9,280 nt of DNA, taken from Verrucomicrobiota bacterium (GTDB lineage: Bacteria; Verrucomicrobiota; Verrucomicrobiia; Chthoniobacterales; Terrimicrobiaceae). The stretch covers positions 1 to 9,280 of the forward strand of contig JAPLTI010000105.1 of assembly GCA_026398285.1 (NCBI GenBank). Reading direction: 5' to 3'. The notes beneath the pieces were generated by a model, which saw only the letters and a list, made by a program, of their open reading frames with translations, was not told where the DNA came from and did no database searches. The position numbers and the translations under genes are program-made. Positions 1 through 7,496 of this stretch are shown piece after piece (positions within the stretch are counted from its first letter, which is position 1; every line of letters starts with the position of its first letter).

Positions 1-1119
1 CTCATCCGGCAAGACTATGTGGACGAGGCCAAGGTGAACTACAAGGAACTCACCTACAACGCGCTTCGGGGGATGCTCGACAACCTCGATCCCCACAGCC
101 AGTTCATGGAGCCCAAGAGCTTCAAAAACATGCAGGAGGACACCCGCAGCGAATTTGGAGGCCTCGGAGTGGTCGTAACCCAAAAATCCGGCGTTCTCAC
201 AGTCATCAATCCGATGGAAGACACCCCGGGCTTCAAGGCAGGCATCCTGCCGGGCGACCAGATTCTCAAAATCAACGGTGAAAATACCGACAACACTCCT
301 CTCAACGAGGCCGTCGAAAAACTCCGTGGCACAGTCGGTGAAAAGGTCGTCCTTACAATCCGACGCCCCTCCAATGGCGAGGTGAAGGATTACGAACTCA
401 CCCGCGAGGTCATCAAGGTGGCCAGCATCAAGGACGCACGCATCTTGCCGCAACGGAATCCCGGACAACCCCGCATCGGCTACGCGCGGATCACCCAGTT
501 CAACGAACCCACGGCCACCGAACTCGCCGCCGCACTGGATAAATTGGAGGCAAAGGGGATGGATGCCTTCATCCTCGACCTGCGCCACAATCCTGGCGGC
601 CTCCTCGGCAGCGCGGTCGATGTGTGTGGACAGTTCCTGCCGCCGAACACGCTCGTTGTTTATACCGAAGGCCGCACGCCCTCGCGGGAATACCGAACCT
701 CCGCGACGGCCAGTCCAAACCGCAAATACCCCGTCGTCGTTCTCACCAACTATGCCAGCGCCAGCGGATCGGAAATTGTCGCCGGCGCGCTCAAGGACCT
801 CGACCGCGCGCTCGTCGTCGGGGAAACCACCTTCGGCAAAGGCTCGGTTCAAAGCGTCGTCTCGCTGCCCGACGGCTCTGCCGCCCGCCTCACCACGGCG
901 AAGTATTTCACTCCCGGCCGCAAGCTCATCCACGAGCATGGCGTGAGTCCACACATTCGAGCCACGCTCACCCACGATGAGGAGGCAGATCTTCTTCGCT
1001 CCCGCCGCAAACGCGAGGATCCTGCCACCGCCGAGGTCGCGATCTGGGATCCACAGCTTGAGCGCGCTGTGGATGCCATGCAAGGCTCCCTCCAACACGC
1101 CAAGAACCAGAAAAAATAA
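1..1119 (+). CDS. S41 family carboxy-terminal processing peptidase, 5' truncated by the window
   Basis: Serine protease of the C-terminal processing (CtpA/Tsp/Prc) family, which acts in the cell envelope on protein C-termini. The reading frame is open from base 1, and the family-like stretch 'YVDEAKVNYKELTYNALRGM' begins upstream of the GTG at 19, so the true start and signal peptide lie outside the window; 372 codons are visible. Counting from the first codon, the LDPHSQF motif is near 35-41, a PDZ domain spans about 50-135 (FGGLGVVV, then PGFKAGILPGDQI), and the S41 core spans about 140-325. The catalytic Ser-Lys-Gln set fits Ser255 (in NYASASGSEI), Lys280 and Gln284 (in FGKGSVQ). The Ser-Lys distance of 25 and Lys-Gln distance of 4 match E. 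coli Tsp. The basic C-terminal tail is unremarkable. It is followed directly by tsaD with no spacer, so the two are probably co-transcribed. The family is certain; the substrate is unknown. Confidence 0.95.
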   Translation, partial: LIRQDYVDEAKVNYKELTYNALRGMLDNLDPHSQFMEPKSFKNMQEDTRSEFGGLGVVVTQKSGVLTVINPMEDTPGFKAGILPGDQILKINGENTDNTPLNEAVEKLRGTVGEKVVLTIRRPSNGEVKDYELTREVIKVASIKDARILPQRNPGQPRIGYARITQFNEPTATELAAALDKLEAKGMDAFILDLRHNPGGLLGSAVDVCGQFLPPNTLVVYTEGRTPSREYRTSATASPNRKYPVVVLTNYASASGSEIVAGALKDLDRALVVGETTFGKGSVQSVVSLPDGSAARLTTAKYFTPGRKLIHEHGVSPHIRATLTHDEEADLLRSRRKREDPATAEVAIWDPQLERAVDAMQGSLQHAKNQKK

Positions 1120-2127
1120 ATGCCCACGCTGCTCGCGATCGAGACTTCCTGCGATGAAACAGCCGCCGCCGTGCTGCAAGGCTTCGGCGATGTGCTGGCG
1201 CATGAGATTTTCAGTCAGGCGGAAATCCACTCTGAGTTCGGCGGCGTTGTTCCCGAGGTGGCGTCCAGAAACCATCTGGTCTCCGCGCCGGCGATCATCG
1301 ATCTCGCCCTGCAAAAAGCAGGCGTGCAAATCCGCGATCTCGACGCCATCGCCGCCACCACCGGGCCGGGCCTTGCCTCCGCCCTGCTCGTCGGCGCCGC
1401 AACCGCGAAGGGCCTCTGCATCGGAGCGGGAAAGCCGTTTCTTGCCATCAACCACATCGAAGGCCACCTGCTCTCGCCGTTTTTCGGCTATGAAAAAATT
1501 CCGCCACACACGGCGATGGTCGTCAGTGGTGGGCACACGCTGCTGCTCGATGTGGAGGGCTTCGGCCGTTATCGATTGCTGGGACGCACCCTCGACGACG
1601 CAGCCGGCGAGGCCTTCGACAAAGTCGCAAAACTCCTCGGCCTTGGCTACCCGGGCGGCATCGAGATCGACCGCCTCTCCCGCAACGGCAACCCCGCGCG
1701 TTTTGATTTTCCACGCGGCATGATCGACTCAGGCGATCTGGATTTCAGCTTCAGCGGACTCAAGACCGCCGTCCGCATCTTCCTTGAAAAAACCGGCGCG
1801 CCAACCGCTGCCGATCTCCCCGACATCTGCGCATCGTTCCAAGCTGCCGTCACCGATGTCCTGCTCTCCAAGCTCTTCAAAGCGGCCCGCCAAAACAAGC
1901 GGCGCATACTCAGCCTCAGCGGCGGCGTGAGCGCCAACTCCTCCCTCCGCTCCCGCGCGATCCAGCGCGCTGCGGACGAGGGACTCGAAATCCATTTTCC
2001 ACCGCCCGGCCTGCTCACCGACAACGCGCTGATGATCGCCTTCGCCGCCGCACACCATCTGGCAGCCGGACATAGCAACCCGATCGAGACGGAAATCACA
2101 CCGAACTTCAACCCCGGTGCCTTGTGA
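1120..2127 (+). CDS. tsaD: tRNA N6-adenosine threonylcarbamoyltransferase TsaD
   Basis: Cytoplasmic enzyme that moves the threonylcarbamoyl group from threonylcarbamoyl-AMP to A37 of ANN-decoding tRNAs, forming t6A together with TsaB and TsaE. The 335-residue product has the usual family length. It opens with LAIETSCDETAAAV. The metal-binding HxEGH motif gives His112 and His116 (NHIEGHLLSP), and the C-terminal metal ligand is Asp301 in LLTDNALMIAF; these match the E. coli H111/H115/D300 set. The SGGHTLLL and GEAFDKVAKLLGL motifs of the ASKHA fold are also present. The ATG begins immediately after the protease stop (TAAATG), which suggests translational coupling. There is no Shine-Dalgarno sequence, but an A-rich stretch precedes the ATG. 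Nothing is missing or odd in the protein; the neighbouring protease has no known link to t6A synthesis. Confidence 0.98.
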   Translation: MPTLLAIETSCDETAAAVLQGFGDVLAHEIFSQAEIHSEFGGVVPEVASRNHLVSAPAIIDLALQKAGVQIRDLDAIAATTGPGLASALLVGAATAKGLCIGAGKPFLAINHIEGHLLSPFFGYEKIPPHTAMVVSGGHTLLLDVEGFGRYRLLGRTLDDAAGEAFDKVAKLLGLGYPGGIEIDRLSRNGNPARFDFPRGMIDSGDLDFSFSGLKTAVRIFLEKTGAPTAADLPDICASFQAAVTDVLLSKLFKAARQNKRRILSLSGGVSANSSLRSRAIQRAADEGLEIHFPPPGLLTDNALMIAFAAAHHLAAGHSNPIETEITPNFNPGAL

Positions 2128-2214
2128 AGATCCGAGCGAGCTTTTCCAATGAAAAAGGCAACGCCACCAGCAATCGCGGCGTAATGAGTTTCGATTACAC
2201 AGCAATTCCGAAAT

Positions 2215-2242
2215 TTTTCATGTTCAGAGGACGATTTTTAAT
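2215..2242 (+). promoter_or_regulatory. Candidate promoter for the oxidase locus
   Basis: The 154-bp spacer between tsaD and ctaD becomes AT-rich over its last 80 bases. The best sigma70-like pair I can find is TTTTCA at 2215-2220 and TTTAAT at 2237-2242, with a 16-bp spacer. This would place transcription start near 2249, with a leader of about 33 bases before the ctaD ATG. The -10 matches consensus at 5 of 6 positions and the -35 at 4 of 6. A promoter here makes sense because the function changes from tRNA modification to respiration. The exact boxes are uncertain in such T-rich sequence. I see no convincing tsaD terminator in the spacer. Confidence 0.3.
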
Positions 2243-2281
2243 TTTTAGTAAAGCCGCAGATTTGAAACCTCATTTTTGAAA

Positions 2282-4054
2282 ATGTCAGCAACTACCATCG
2301 ACGCACCCGTCCAAGAGACCAACGCCCACGCGCATTCCGATCATCACGAGGTCGGCTTTTTCCATAAATACATCTGGACCTACGATCACAAGATGATCGG
2401 GCTCCAATACCTTTGGACCGCTCTCGCCTTCCTCTTCCTCGGCGGCGCCCTCGCCCTTGGCGTCCGCTGGCAACTCGGCTTCCCCGGTGCGGAATTTCCG
2501 ATCATCGGCCGACTCCTTCCGGCGACCGTGGCGGTGGATGGTTCCATCATTCCCGGCGGTTACAACATGCTTGTCACAATGCATGCGACCGTCATGGTAT
2601 TCTTCGTGGTCATGCCGCTTCTCATCGGAGCCTTCGGCAACTACCTCATCCCGCTCCAAATCGGTGCCGGTGATATGGCATTCCCGCTATTGAACGAGTT
2701 GAGCTACTGGCTCTATGTCCTCTCCGGCATCCTTCTCCTTGGCGCGTTCTTCGTGCCAGGTGGTGCCCCGGGAACAGGCTGGACCGCCTACGCGCCGCTC
2801 AGTTCCGTGGGGGCCTACAACGGAACCCCGATGGGACAGAGTCTCTGGGGCGCAGCATTATTCGTAAACGGTCTCTCATCCATCGCAGGTGCGACAAACT
2901 ACATCACCACTGTGGTGAACATGCGCGCACCGGGCATGACCATGTTCCGCATGCCATTGCCCGTTTGGTCTCTTTTCATCACAGCGATCCTCCTCTTGTT
3001 GGCAGTCCCCGTGCTCTCCGCAGCCGCAGCCATGCTCTTCGCGGATCTCAACCTGGGCACGAGCTTCTTCTCGCCGCAAGGCGGCGGTCAACCCCTCCTC
3101 TGGCAGCACCTCTTCTGGTTCTTCGGCCACCCAGAGGTTTACATCATGATCCTTCCAGCGATGGGTCTCACCTCGGAAATCCTCGCCGTCTTCTCCCGCA
3201 AGCCAATCTTCGGCTACAAGGCGATGGTCTACGCCATGATCGCTATCGGTTTTCTCGGATTCGTCGTCTGGGGACACCACATGTTCGTCAGCGGCATGAA
3301 CCTCACACTCAGCGCGGCCTTCTCGGTTTCGACGATGGTTATCGCCGTGCCATCAGCCATCAAAACCTTCAACTGGATGGGCACCATCTGGCGCGGGTCG
3401 ATCGAGTTCACTACGGCGATGTGCTTCGCCCTCGCTTTCGTTTCGATGTTCGTCATCGGCGGCCTCAGCGGCATCTTCATGGCCTCCACACCGGTGGATC
3501 TCTTCGTCCACCACACCTACTTCATTGTTGCGCATTTCCACTATGTGCTCTTCGGCGGAAGTATCTTTGCAATCTTCGGCGCCATTTACTTCTACTTCCC
3601 GAAAATGTTCGGCCGCATGCTGAATGAGACTCTCGGCAAGTGGCATTTCTACCTGACCTTTGTGTTCTTCAATCTGACCTTCTTCCCAATGCACAACCTG
3701 GGCCTTGGCGGAATGATGCGCCGTATCGCGGATCCCACGGTCTATGAGCACCTGCGTCAACTTCAACCGCTCAACCAACTTTGCACCATCGGCGCGATCG
3801 GACTGGGCTTCACTACATTCGTCTTCCTCTGGAATGTCGTGATCAGCCTGCGGAATGGCAAAAAAGCCCCGAACAATCCTTGGAATGCCAACACCCTTGA
3901 GTGGACTGTTCCATCGCCTCCCGGACATGGCAACTTCGACAAAACGCCCGTCGTTTACCACGGTGCCTACGAATACAGTGTCCCTGGCATGGACAAGGAT
4001 TACCTCCCGCAGACCGAGCGCGCTCCTGAAAACGCCCGCCTGGAATCCCACTAA
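2282..4054 (+). CDS. ctaD: Cytochrome c oxidase subunit I (A1-type heme-copper oxidase)
   Basis: Catalytic membrane subunit of an aa3-type oxidase: it reduces O2 to water at the heme a3-CuB site and pumps protons. The product is 590 residues with about 12 membrane helices. Visible ligands are His101 and His420 for heme a, His418 for heme a3, and His283, His332 and His333 for CuB, with Tyr287 as the cross-linked tyrosine (HPEVY). The D-channel is complete (Asp131, Asn120, Asn138, Glu285), as is the K-channel Lys361; from His101 to Arg481 these sit exactly seven residues beyond Paracoccus numbering. Arg480-Arg481 (heme propionates) are kept. Two oddities: the usual HD pair of the Mg/Mn site is His410-His411, and the conserved GMPRR reads GMMRR. 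The N-terminus is His-rich (HAHSDHH). ATG 2282 is preferred over the in-frame TTG at 2276. The ctaA gene follows after 5 bp. No subunit II gene is nearby, so the electron donor is not defined here. Confidence 0.98.
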   Translation: MSATTIDAPVQETNAHAHSDHHEVGFFHKYIWTYDHKMIGLQYLWTALAFLFLGGALALGVRWQLGFPGAEFPIIGRLLPATVAVDGSIIPGGYNMLVTMHATVMVFFVVMPLLIGAFGNYLIPLQIGAGDMAFPLLNELSYWLYVLSGILLLGAFFVPGGAPGTGWTAYAPLSSVGAYNGTPMGQSLWGAALFVNGLSSIAGATNYITTVVNMRAPGMTMFRMPLPVWSLFITAILLLLAVPVLSAAAAMLFADLNLGTSFFSPQGGGQPLLWQHLFWFFGHPEVYIMILPAMGLTSEILAVFSRKPIFGYKAMVYAMIAIGFLGFVVWGHHMFVSGMNLTLSAAFSVSTMVIAVPSAIKTFNWMGTIWRGSIEFTTAMCFALAFVSMFVIGGLSGIFMASTPVDLFVHHTYFIVAHFHYVLFGGSIFAIFGAIYFYFPKMFGRMLNETLGKWHFYLTFVFFNLTFFPMHNLGLGGMMRRIADPTVYEHLRQLQPLNQLCTIGAIGLGFTTFVFLWNVVISLRNGKKAPNNPWNANTLEWTVPSPPGHGNFDKTPVVYHGAYEYSVPGMDKDYLPQTERAPENARLESH

Positions 4055-4059
4055 CCGGC

Positions 4060-5112
4060 ATGTTTATGGATGGATCAAACACATCCTTAAGCCGCCGTCG
4101 CGTGGCAGTTCATATTTGGGCTGTCCTTACCTTGGTTTCGACCTTTATCCTGCTCTGCAGCGGGGGGATCGTTACATCCAAGGGAGCTGGAATGACAGTT
4201 CCCGATTGGCCGACGACATACGGCTACAACATGTTCCTGTTCCCCATCTCTGGATGGGTGGGCGGCATTTTTTATGAGCATGGCCATCGGCTCATCGCCT
4301 CTTGGGTGGGGTTGATGACCATGATCCTTGCCGCCTCACTTCTGGCATCGGAGTCGCGCCGCTGGGTCAAAAATCTCGGTATCATTGCCTTCCTCGCCGT
4401 CTGCGTTCAAGGCCTGCTCGGGGGACTCCGCGTCACTCTCTTTAAAGACGAGATCGGTATCTTTCACGCCATGCTGGCGCAGTCGTTCTTTTGCCTGCTT
4501 GGAATTCTTACCATCGTCACCAGCCCGCGTTTCATACGCGGAGGATGGGACCTCTTCCTGCCCGATTCAGGGTTGAGGAATCTTGTCGTGTCGGCCACAG
4601 TCCTGATCTTCGTGCAACTCGGCATCGGCGCCACCATGCGCCACGAACACGCCGGACTCTCCATCCCCGACTTCCCGCTCGCCTACGGCAAAATCCTGCC
4701 CGACACCTCTGCAGCGGCGATTGCAGCGATCAATGAAGCCCGCGTGGCCGATGACAAGGTTCCCACGAACGCCCTGCACATCTGGATTCAAATGGCACAT
4801 CGGGCAGTTGCCATCGTGATTTTTCTCGCCGTCGCCGCCGTGGCATGGCGTGCGTTTGCGAATCCGATCGCCCGCTCGGCGCGCTTCTGGGCCGCAATCT
4901 GGCTCGTGATGATCACCGCACAGGTCGCGCTGGGAGCCTGGACGATCTGGTCGAACAAGGCTGCCGATGTCGCCACCGCCCACATGGCGCTGGGTGCGCT
5001 GTCGCTCATCGTCGGTGTTGTATTTTCCTTCCGCCTGTGGCGCGGCACCGAGGCCGGACGCTTTATTGTTCCCGACCGCCCCCCTGTTTCCGAATTCGCG
5101 CGCATCGCATGA
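4060..5112 (+). CDS. ctaA: Heme A synthase (COX15/CtaA family)
   Basis: Membrane enzyme that oxidises the C8 methyl of heme O to a formyl group, giving the heme A needed by the adjacent oxidase. The 350-residue product has about eight helices in two similar halves. The duplication shows in paired loop motifs, PDWPTTYG (from residue 48) and PDFPLAYG (from 203). The four conserved heme-ligand histidines fit His76 (in EHGHR, with Glu73 three residues before), His136 (IFHAM), His247 (MAHRA) and His308 (TAHMAL). The only cysteines lie in or next to predicted helices, so the extracellular Cys pair of the Bacillus CtaA class is absent; this points to the cysteine-free class. An alternative ATG lies at 4066, two codons inside. 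The stop overlaps the ctaB start (ATGA). It sits 5 bp after ctaD, consistent with coordinated synthesis of enzyme and cofactor. Confidence 0.95.
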   Translation: MFMDGSNTSLSRRRVAVHIWAVLTLVSTFILLCSGGIVTSKGAGMTVPDWPTTYGYNMFLFPISGWVGGIFYEHGHRLIASWVGLMTMILAASLLASESRRWVKNLGIIAFLAVCVQGLLGGLRVTLFKDEIGIFHAMLAQSFFCLLGILTIVTSPRFIRGGWDLFLPDSGLRNLVVSATVLIFVQLGIGATMRHEHAGLSIPDFPLAYGKILPDTSAAAIAAINEARVADDKVPTNALHIWIQMAHRAVAIVIFLAVAAVAWRAFANPIARSARFWAAIWLVMITAQVALGAWTIWSNKAADVATAHMALGALSLIVGVVFSFRLWRGTEAGRFIVPDRPPVSEFARIA

Positions 5113-5999
5113 AGAGCGCTGCCGCCCTTCCAGAGGAACGAAAAAACGCCCTGCTCGACGATGTGCTTGAGCTGGTAAAGGCCCGTCTCTCCTTCCTCGT
5201 CCTCATCACCACACTTGTTGGCTTCCTGCTCGGCTGGAGAGGGCCTTTCGACTGGGTTCTACTCACCGCCACACTCCTCGGCACAGCCCTCTGTGCAGGT
5301 GGAGCCGCCGCACTCAATCAATGGTGGGAGCGCGACATCGACAGTCGCATGAAGCGCACACGCGGCCGCCCGCTTCCCGCCCGCCGCATGCAGCCGCAAG
5401 ATGCTCTCCTTTTTGGAATTTTCTTTTCCCTAAGCGGCATCGCCATCCTGGCGCTCTTCACAAACCACCGCGCCGCCTTCCTCGCCTTCGCCACCATCGC
5501 GATCTACATCTTTGTTTACACCCCGATGAAGCGCATCAGCTCGCTGAACACGCTCGTCGGCGCGATCCCCGGAGCCCTCCCGCCGCTCATCGGCTGGGTC
5601 GCCGCGCGCGGAAACTACAATATCGAAGGCTGCCTCCTCTTCGCCACGCTCTGGTTCTGGCAAATGCCCCACTTTCTGGCTATCGCCTGGATGTATAAAG
5701 ACGACTACGCCGATGGCGGCTTCGTGATGCTCACCGCCAACGATCCCGAGGGGCGCACGACATCGCGCCAAGCCATGCTCTACACACTCTTTCTCGTGCC
5801 AGTGACCTTGATGCCCTCGATGCTCGGCTTCAACTCGCCGATCTACTTCCTCGGCGCCTTGGCGCTCGGGCTCGCCTTCACCGCCTTCGCGGTGCGCTTC
5901 ATCACCCAGCGGAGCCGCAATGCGGCGCGAAATCTTTTCTTCGCCTCCATCATCTACCTGCCGCTCCTCCTTGGACTGCTCGTTGCCACAAAGAGATGA
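5109..5999 (+). CDS. ctaB: Heme O synthase (protoheme IX farnesyltransferase)
   Basis: UbiA-superfamily membrane prenyltransferase that attaches a farnesyl group to the vinyl at C2 of heme B, giving heme O, the substrate of the preceding gene's product. It is 296 residues with about eight or nine helices, the usual family size. The first prenyl-diphosphate/Mg motif is NQWWERDIDSR, with Asn70, Glu74, Asp76 and Asp78. The second Asp-rich motif is KDDYADGG, with Asp198, Asp199 and Asp202. The family motif YTPMKRISSLNTLVGAIPGA lies between them. The frame stays open upstream to about 4845, but that stretch is inside ctaA; ATG 5109 is chosen because it forms an ATGA overlap with the ctaA stop and leaves a normal cytoplasmic N-terminus. 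The stop overlaps the next small ORF in the same way. Confidence 0.96.
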   Translation: MKSAAALPEERKNALLDDVLELVKARLSFLVLITTLVGFLLGWRGPFDWVLLTATLLGTALCAGGAAALNQWWERDIDSRMKRTRGRPLPARRMQPQDALLFGIFFSLSGIAILALFTNHRAAFLAFATIAIYIFVYTPMKRISSLNTLVGAIPGALPPLIGWVAARGNYNIEGCLLFATLWFWQMPHFLAIAWMYKDDYADGGFVMLTANDPEGRTTSRQAMLYTLFLVPVTLMPSMLGFNSPIYFLGALALGLAFTAFAVRFITQRSRNAARNLFFASIIYLPLLLGLLVATKR

Positions 6000-6115
6000 A
6001 GAAACCAACCTCTCGCAACGCGATCGTCATGGCTCTCCTTTGGCTTTTTGCTATTTCCCTCTGCGCACTGGTTCTGATACTCATGAATCTTCGCGGACCA
6101 ATGATAAATCCGTGA
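5996..6115 (+). CDS. Small single-helix membrane protein between ctaB and ctaE
   Basis: A 39-residue ORF starting at the ATGA overlap with the ctaB stop and ending in TGA at 6113-6115. The product has a basic N-terminus (Lys2, Lys3, Arg7), one strongly hydrophobic helix at about residues 9-31 (AIVMALLWLFAISLCALVLI), then a short tail, NLRGPMINP. By the positive-inside rule the N-terminus should face the cytoplasm. I do not recognise the family. Its place inside a coupled oxidase operon, between heme O synthase and subunit III, suggests a small oxidase subunit or assembly peptide, comparable in role to small subunit IV-like or CcoQ-like proteins; this is inference from position. It is easy to miss because of its length. 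It could be a chance ORF, but the exact start-stop overlap, the clean topology and the otherwise unexplained 141-bp gap favour a real gene. Confidence 0.65.
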   Translation: MKKPTSRNAIVMALLWLFAISLCALVLILMNLRGPMINP

Positions 6116-6140
6116 TCCCTTTTTAAAAAACCAACCAACC

Positions 6141-6764
6141 ATGTCCACAGCAGCCCTTACACACGATTCCCAAGAGCATCACGGCGCACCGCCAGCCACA
6201 GCCAAATTCGGCATGATCATGTTCCTGATATCCGAGGGCATGCTCTTCGCCGGACTTCTCGGGGGCTATTTCATCCTCCGCTGGGCGGAAAACGGTTTCC
6301 CCTGGCAGGCAAACCACGCCTGGCCGCCGAGCAAGGACATTGCCCACCTCCCGGTTTTCCTTACCACGATCAATACCGTTTTCCTGATCGCGAGCAGTTG
6401 CACATTCCACATGGCGGAGGTTGCGGTTCAAAAGGGTAAATCCGGCCTGAGCTGGCTCTTTGTCACGATAGCTCTTGGCTCCCTGTTCGTCGGTGTGCAG
6501 TGCTACGAATGGTGGCATCTCCACCATGAAGGCCTGTGGTTCAACACCGGCGGCGTTTTTGGATCGAGCTTTTTTGTGATCACTGGCTTCCACGGTCTCC
6601 ATGTGGCCATCGGTGTTCTGCTCATCGTCTGGTGCTTCCTGCGCCAACTCTTCACCCGCTGCTTCACCCCGTCCCACCACATCGCCCTGAACAATGTCGC
6701 CCTCTACTGGCACTTTGTGGATGTCGTGTGGTTGTTCGTTCTGACGCTGCTTTATTATGTCTGA
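6141..6764 (+). CDS. ctaE: Cytochrome c oxidase subunit III, short five-helix form
   Basis: Non-catalytic core membrane subunit of the heme-copper oxidase, thought to stabilise subunit I and sustain proton uptake. At 207 residues it is the short form, lacking the two N-terminal helices of the long (about 270-residue) type; five helices lie at about 24-46, 70-92, 103-122, 137-160 and 180-205. Family signatures are FLISEGMLFAG with the conserved Glu32, INTVFLIASSCTFHMA, FFVITGFHGLHVAIG, and the C-terminal YWHFVDVVWLFV. The short N-terminal arm is His-containing (HDSQEHHG). The start follows an unusual leader with CCAA repeats (AAACCAACCAACC) and no Shine-Dalgarno sequence. The last eight bases overlap the SCO gene. 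Short subunits III also occur in quinol oxidases and NorE-like proteins, but the ctaD/ctaA context supports an aa3-type oxidase. Confidence 0.93.
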   Translation: MSTAALTHDSQEHHGAPPATAKFGMIMFLISEGMLFAGLLGGYFILRWAENGFPWQANHAWPPSKDIAHLPVFLTTINTVFLIASSCTFHMAEVAVQKGKSGLSWLFVTIALGSLFVGVQCYEWWHLHHEGLWFNTGGVFGSSFFVITGFHGLHVAIGVLLIVWCFLRQLFTRCFTPSHHIALNNVALYWHFVDVVWLFVLTLLYYV

Positions 6765-7416
6765 AATCCCCGCGCGGCCAGGCATACCGCGCATCGGCTG
6801 GATCGTGGCATTTCTCGTGGCGGCGGGGCTCATCGGTCTCGCCTATGTGAGCCTCAAATCCACACGCCCGCCCGCACTCCCGTCGAACCTTGAGAAAATC
6901 GCTCAAGTTCCGGCGTTCCAACTCACCGACCAAGCCGGGAAATCCATCACCCTCGAGGATCTCAAGGGAAAAATCTGGGCCGCGAATTTCATTTTCACCC
7001 GCTGCAAAGGCCCATGCCCGATCACCGTGCTCCGGATGCAGGACCTGAACACCAAGCTCAAAAAAGTGCGCGGCAATGTGGAACTCGTGACCTTCACCGT
7101 CGATCCGGAATACGACACACCTGAGATCCTCAAAGCCTTCAGCGAGCCGCTGGGCGCAGACCCAGCATCGTGGAAATTCCTCACCGGCACACCCGACGCC
7201 ATCCAAAAAATCGTCGTCACCGGACTCCTGCAACCCATCGCCAAGGAACCAGACGGCACGCCAGCACACTCGACCCGCATCGTGCTGGTCGATGGCGAAG
7301 GCTGGCTGCGCGGATACCAAGACGGACTCGATCCCGAAGCCGTCCAAAAGCTCATGGTGGACATCGGAGAACTCCTGCGCGAAAATCCTTCGGCAAAACA
7401 AAACGCCAAGGATTGA
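6757..7416 (+). CDS. SCO1/SenC-family copper chaperone
   Basis: Membrane-anchored, outward-facing thioredoxin-fold protein that delivers copper to, or reduces the thiols of, the CuA site of oxidase subunit II. It is 219 residues: a short cytoplasmic N-terminus, one anchor helix at about 12-31, then the soluble domain. The copper site fits the CxxxCP motif, Cys83 and Cys87 in TRCKGPCP, together with the distal His171 in PAHSTRIVLVD. The DPEYDTPEILKAF segment is typical of the family. The start overlaps ctaE by 8 bp; this start gives a sensible N-terminal anchor. Because SCO proteins serve the CuA centre, its presence implies that the organism makes a CuA-type subunit II even though none is encoded in the window. 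Confidence 0.95.
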   Translation: MSEIPARPGIPRIGWIVAFLVAAGLIGLAYVSLKSTRPPALPSNLEKIAQVPAFQLTDQAGKSITLEDLKGKIWAANFIFTRCKGPCPITVLRMQDLNTKLKKVRGNVELVTFTVDPEYDTPEILKAFSEPLGADPASWKFLTGTPDAIQKIVVTGLLQPIAKEPDGTPAHSTRIVLVDGEGWLRGYQDGLDPEAVQKLMVDIGELLRENPSAKQNAKD

Positions 7417-7496
7417 ACGCGAATCCGAGAGACAAAATTTTACCAACTTCGCTGGCCACCGACTCGTAAATATACTTGAAAAGCCAACCTTCAAAA

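Noticed and set aside
977..1723. Plus-strand ORF of 248 codons overlapping the protease and tsaD in another frame
   Set aside because: Arg/Pro/Ser-rich translation typical of an out-of-frame reading of GC-rich DNA; both true genes cover it with clear motifs.
2140..2166. Possible tsaD terminator (GCTTTTCC...AAAAAGGC)
   Set aside because: The stem is short, needs a bulge, is A/T-dominated and has no following T-run.
3353..4051. Minus-strand ORF of 232 codons opposite ctaD
   Set aside because: A shadow of ctaD; highly charged, low-complexity translation with no family resemblance.
4845..5108. N-terminal extension of ctaB into ctaA
   Set aside because: The frame is open, but the sequence is Arg/Cys-rich without membrane character, and the ATGA overlap at 5109 gives the normal family length.
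7448..7476. Internal promoter candidate with TATACT (7471-7476) before the CxxC gene
   Set aside because: The -10 is good, but the best -35 at normal spacing matches only 3 of 6 bases; kept as a note only.
6664..7494. Long minus-strand ORF (276 codons) opposite ctaE and SCO
   Set aside because: It mirrors the codon structure of two clearly recognised genes on the other strand, has a biased composition and no recognisable motif.
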